A DNA stretch of 8,018 nucleotides, from positions 1 to 8,018 of the forward strand of contig JAJYJR010000250.1 of NCBI GenBank assembly GCA_021789355.1, in the 5' to 3' direction. Made by a program: the position numbers and the translations under genes. This stretch comes from Chloroflexota bacterium (GTDB lineage: Bacteria > Chloroflexota > Limnocylindria > Limnocylindrales > CSP1-4). Below the pieces are notes generated by a model. That model saw only the letters and a program-made list of their open reading frames with translations, was not told the origin of the DNA and ran no database searches. Shown one piece after another: positions 5,653 through 8,018 of this stretch; position 1 is the stretch's first letter, and each line of letters starts with the position of its first letter.

Positions 5653-7034
5653 GCCGGGCCCGTCACGCGGGCCGCGGCCAGCTGCGCGAGCCGCTCGCCG
5701 AGCGCCGCGCCGCTCAGGGTCTGGTCGGCGAGCAGCGTCTCGGCGAAGCTCAGCACGGCCTCGCGGCGGCGTTCGAGGATCGCCTCCGCCCGCGCCGTCT
5801 GGCGGTCCAGCTCGAGGCGCACCGCGGCCGCCCGTGCGTCGAGGAGCCGGGGGCCGGCCTCTCGGGTGAAGGCATCAGTGTTGAGGCCGCCCCAGGCGGC
5901 GTCGCTGCCACAGGCGAGGCGCGAGAGGAGCAGCTCGGTGGCCTGCTGCATGTCGCTGCCCCCACCCAGCGACCCTGAGCCCAGGACGAGGCGCTCGCCG
6001 ATCGCCCCGGCGAGGAGAACGGCCACCCGCGCCAGCAGCTCGTCGTCGGCGAGATCCGGGTGCGAGCCGTCGTCGGGCCCGAGCTCGGTGCGCCCACCGC
6101 GGTGGTCGCCCAGGGCGACCGCGCTGATCTCCCCCGGCCCGAGCAGCTCGAGAGCCACGACGGCATGGCTGGCCTCGTGGACCGCCTGGCGCCTGCGCTG
6201 GGCTGCCGTCAGGGCCGGCACTTCGTCGACCTCCCCGTGACGGCGCAGGGCCTCCTCCCAGTGGCGGGCCGTGAGCCCGCCGGTCACGCCGTCCGCCAAG
6301 GCCAGGGCGAGCCCGTCGTCGAGCGCCCCCAAGAGGTCCGCGCCGCTGCGCCCGCGGGTGAGCTCGGCCGCCCGCTCGAGATCGATCGGCTCGGCCACCC
6401 GGCGACGCGCGAGCAGATAGGCGAGCAGCTCGCGCCGCTCCTCACGCGTGGGCAGCTCCAGGCGCACGATCCGCCCAAAGCGCCCCGCACGCAGGAGCGA
6501 GCGATCGAGGTACGCGGGATCCGTGTTCGTGCTCGCGACATACAGCATGCGGCCTCCGTCGCGCAGCCCGTCGAGCGCCGAGAGGAGCGCATACAGGACG
6601 CTCCGCGAACGGCGGTCGTGGACCCGCGACCCGCGCTCCAGGGCCACCGCATCGATCTCGTCGATGTAGAGGACGGCGGGGACCGGGTGGGCCGCGAAGT
6701 GCCGGGCGAAGGCCGCCACTCGTCGCTCCGTGAGCTCCGCGGCGGTGCACTCGTAGTAGGGCACGGCGTCGCCCAGGAGCGCCGCGAGGATGCGCGCCAG
6801 GTTCGTCTTGCCGACCCCGGGCGGCCCGGTGAAGAGGACGCCGCGCACGATGCTGCCGCCCGCCGCGGTCACGGCGTCGGGGTCGCGCAGCATGGCCGCC
6901 AGGCTCGCCACCTCGCGCGTCGCGCGCGGCGAGCCGACATGGTCGGCGAGGGTGAGGCCGCGCACCGCCACCCGATGGCGGCGCAGCCAGCGCCGCACGT
7001 CGTGCGTGCCGGCCGATCGATGCCGGGCTGCCAT
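5649..7034 (-). CDS. Soluble FtsH-like AAA+ ATPase with M41 zinc-metallopeptidase domain
   Basis: A 461-residue ATP-dependent protease. The AAA module (about 25-265) has Walker A GPPGVGKT (70-77), Walker B VLYIDEID (121-128), sensor-1 N170 and the second-region-of-homology arginines in DRSLLRAGRFGR (R182, R185), then an FtsH-type lid with GRSGADL (228-234). The M41 peptidase part (about 276-455) has the zinc site HEASH (H286, E287, H290) and the distal aspartate in GGGSDMQQAT (D361), so catalysis looks intact. Unlike FtsH (about 600-700 residues) there is no N-terminal membrane region, and the aromatic FVG pore loop is not evident between Walker A and B. ATG 7034 is chosen because GGAGGA (complement of 7044-7049) lies 9 bases upstream; the frame runs on to 7262 but that part is not protein-like and would overlap the divergent HTH gene. 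It is the first gene of the leftward operon. Confidence 0.88.
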   Translation of the reverse strand: MAARHRSAGTHDVRRWLRRHRVAVRGLTLADHVGSPRATREVASLAAMLRDPDAVTAAGGSIVRGVLFTGPPGVGKTNLARILAALLGDAVPYYECTAAELTERRVAAFARHFAAHPVPAVLYIDEIDAVALERGSRVHDRRSRSVLYALLSALDGLRDGGRMLYVASTNTDPAYLDRSLLRAGRFGRIVRLELPTREERRELLAYLLARRRVAEPIDLERAAELTRGRSGADLLGALDDGLALALADGVTGGLTARHWEEALRRHGEVDEVPALTAAQRRRQAVHEASHAVVALELLGPGEISAVALGDHRGGRTELGPDDGSHPDLADDELLARVAVLLAGAIGERLVLGSGSLGGGSDMQQATELLLSRLACGSDAAWGGLNTDAFTREAGPRLLDARAAAVRLELDRQTARAEAILERRREAVLSFAETLLADQTLSGAALGERLAQLAAARVTGPA

Positions 7035-7248
7035 GCGGGCCGGTCCTCCGTGCGGGTCGACGATCTCCGTACGGGACGCCGGGACGGACCTCGGTGTCGA
7101 GGCCGTCGGTGCCCAGCGTTCCCAGGGTGCCCGAACGACGCAGCATTCGTGCGCGTATGGGCGGGTTCGCTTGACGGATGCGCCGCGGCGCCCACGCTCC
7201 TCGTGCCCGGCACCGCGCTCGGCGCCGGTGTTATTCGTGGAGCCGCCC
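7035..7248. promoter_or_regulatory. Divergent intergenic region, likely promoter/operator area for the protease operon and HTH gene
   Basis: These 214 bases separate the divergent starts of the FtsH-like gene (leftward) and HTH gene (rightward), so promoters for both should lie here. A TTGACG at 7171-7176 could be a rightward -35 box, but no good -10 follows at 17 bases. An inverted repeat CGTTC (7117-7121)/GAACG (7133-7137) with an 11-base spacer could be an operator for the HTH protein. The region is visibly less uniform in GC than the genes. None of these sites is more than suggestive. Confidence 0.35.
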
Positions 7249-7470
7249 GTGCCGCCTTCCACCCGCTATCGCACCATCGCGGAGATCGCCGCGGAGCTCG
7301 GCTACACGCGGCGCTGGGTGCTCCGCCAGGTGGAGCTCGGGCGCCTCGCCGCGATCGCGTTCGACGCGGGGCATCGCCGCTCCTACCGCATCCGGGAGGC
7401 CGACTTCGCGGCATTCCGCGCTCGCTACCTGCGCGACGCTCTCGAGCTGCCACGCCGCGATGAGGCCTGA
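7249..7470 (+). CDS. Excisionase/MerR-like helix-turn-helix DNA-binding protein
   Basis: A 73-residue protein of the HTH_17/excisionase kind. The fold YRTIAEIAAELGYTRRWVLRQ (7-27) is the helix-turn-helix, followed by the typical GRLAAIAF (31-38) strand and a basic HRRSYRIREADFAAFRARYL segment (42-61), matching the R-S-G-R-L-x-A...R-x-Y-R-I/V-x-x-x-D-h-x-x-F pattern. Such proteins act as recombination directionality factors or small repressors. Start GTG 7249 is chosen because GGAG (7239-7242) precedes it by 6 bases; GTG 7237 is an alternative without SD, and anything further upstream would read through the intergenic region. It is divergent from the protease operon that ends in the serine recombinase and converges with the RepA-like gene. 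Whether it directs excision or represses the operon cannot be decided here. Confidence 0.72.
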   Translation: MPPSTRYRTIAEIAAELGYTRRWVLRQVELGRLAAIAFDAGHRRSYRIREADFAAFRARYLRDALELPRRDEA

Positions 7471-7474
7471 CGCA

Positions 7475-7534
7475 GGCGCCACTCCAACCCAACCCGGTCC
7501 CCCCTAGGCGGCGCGGGCTTGGCTTGGAGTCGCC
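7475..7534. repeat. Imperfect inverted repeat spanning the stops of two convergent genes
   Basis: ACTCCAA (7481-7487) pairs perfectly with TTGGAGT (7524-7530), and flanking GGCG (7475-7478) pairs with CGCC (7531-7534) if CC at 7479-7480 bulges out. The loop is 36 bases and contains the stop of the RepA-like gene; the right arm is inside its coding sequence. It may help terminate the convergent transcripts, but a T-run is absent and chance is possible. Confidence 0.25.
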
Positions 7535-8018
7535 GGCCGGTACAGGGGCCGGTTCGCGGGACCCGCCTTGACCAGGCGACCCTCCCGCACGTGCGCCGCG
7601 AGAGCCTGCCGGGCCGTCTCGTCGCTCACCCCGCGCAGGGCGGCGAGCTCCGATGCGCTGAGCCCGCCCGTCGGGTCGGCGGCCACCCGGGCGGCGGCGA
7701 GGGCCACCACCGCCTCGGCGTCGATCCCGCCCGGGTAGCGGGGCGCGGCCGGCAGCGGGATGGGCCCCGCGTGCAGCTCGAAGCTGGCGCTGGCGCCGTC
7801 GAAGACCAGGCGCAGCGACTCCGACTCGGCGTCGCGCATCTCGGTGTCGAGGCGCAGGTGATCGCCCTGCCGGGAGAGGACCAGATTGGCGTCGGTGCTG
7901 CTGATGATGGCGCCGGAACCGCGCGCGGCGTTGCCGACCGCCCCGGCCTCGGCCCCGTGCTTGACCACGTGGTGCACCACCAGCACGGCGCACCCCAGGC
8001 CGGTCAGCGCCTGCAGGG
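7504..8018 (-). CDS. RepA-like AAA ATPase (AAA_25, RecA-type NTPase), 3' part; 5' end outside window
   Basis: The frame is open to the right edge (about 170 residues visible, ending at TAG 7506-7504). The first part, LQALTGLGCAVLVVHHVVKHG, followed by GAVGNAARGSGAIISSTDAN, is the Walker B strand, HH-x-x-K and ARGS-SAL/D-A-x-L segment of RepA/AAA_25 proteins, hexameric RecA-fold ATPases of plasmids, phages and integrative elements. A beta-rich stretch follows (LRLDTEMRDAESESLRLVFDG), then a C-terminal winged-helix-like domain with LSASELAALRGVSDETARQAL and VREGRLVKAG. Walker A lies outside the window. The likely role is DNA handling or replication of the element. A GTG at 7986 exists but is inside the ATPase core and is not a believable start. 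It converges with the HTH gene, 33 bases apart. Confidence 0.8.
   Translation of the reverse strand, partial: LQALTGLGCAVLVVHHVVKHGAEAGAVGNAARGSGAIISSTDANLVLSRQGDHLRLDTEMRDAESESLRLVFDGASASFELHAGPIPLPAAPRYPGGIDAEAVVALAAARVAADPTGGLSASELAALRGVSDETARQALAAHVREGRLVKAGPANRPLYRPATPSQARAA

Noticed and set aside
7035..7262. N-terminal extension of the FtsH-like protein to the ATG at 7262
   Set aside because: The 76 extra residues are low-complexity, overlap the divergent HTH gene, and a strong GGAGGA ribosome binding site serves ATG 7034.
6060..7463. A 467-codon + strand frame opposite the FtsH-like gene
   Set aside because: It is antisense to an unmistakable AAA/M41 gene, has no recognisable domain and overlaps the HTH gene in another frame.
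1..8018. CRISPR array, rRNA, tRNA or insertion sequence
   Set aside because: No regularly spaced repeats, no rRNA or tRNA signatures and no transposase were seen on either strand.

Overview
The window comes from a very GC-rich bacterium (about 70% GC by eye, strong G/C preference at third codon positions, GTG starts beside ATG). That would fit Chloroflexota, Actinomycetota or a Rokubacteria-like lineage, but nothing here fixes the taxon. It has two parts: an ordinary chromosome-like stretch on the + strand (1-2689), and a stretch that looks like part of an integrated mobile element (about 2690 to beyond 8018).

Left part. The 3' end of an ArsR-type repressor gene overlaps a permease of the ArsP/UPF0718 (DUF318) family, followed by a 78-residue thioredoxin-like redox disulfide protein. 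This is a familiar metalloid or soft-metal efflux operon: sensor, membrane exporter and thiol partner. A stand-alone molybdopterin-binding (MoCF/MoeA-like) protein gene with its own strong ribosome binding site follows.

Right part. Five closely packed genes run leftward from 7034 to 2962: a soluble FtsH-like AAA+ zinc protease (461 aa); a 50-residue single-span membrane microprotein joined to it by an ATGA overlap; a J-domain protein with a hydrophobic C-terminal half (175 aa); a small protein of unknown family; and a large serine recombinase (553 aa). Gaps between them are 3-9 bases or overlaps, except that the preferred start of the unknown small gene leaves 111 bases after the J-domain gene. 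They look like one transcription unit. On the other side of a roughly 214-base gap, a 73-residue excisionase-like helix-turn-helix protein is divergently encoded. It converges on the 3' part of a RepA-like (AAA_25) ATPase gene that runs off the right end.

Reading: the recombinase, excisionase-like HTH protein and RepA-like ATPase suggest an integrative element inserted downstream of the molybdopterin-binding gene. The protease, membrane microprotein and membrane J-protein form a compact proteostasis-like cargo cassette that I do not recognise as a described system, and it is the most interesting part of the window. The 272-base region between the two parts holds a strong hairpin and is the natural place to look for one attachment site; the other end lies outside the window.
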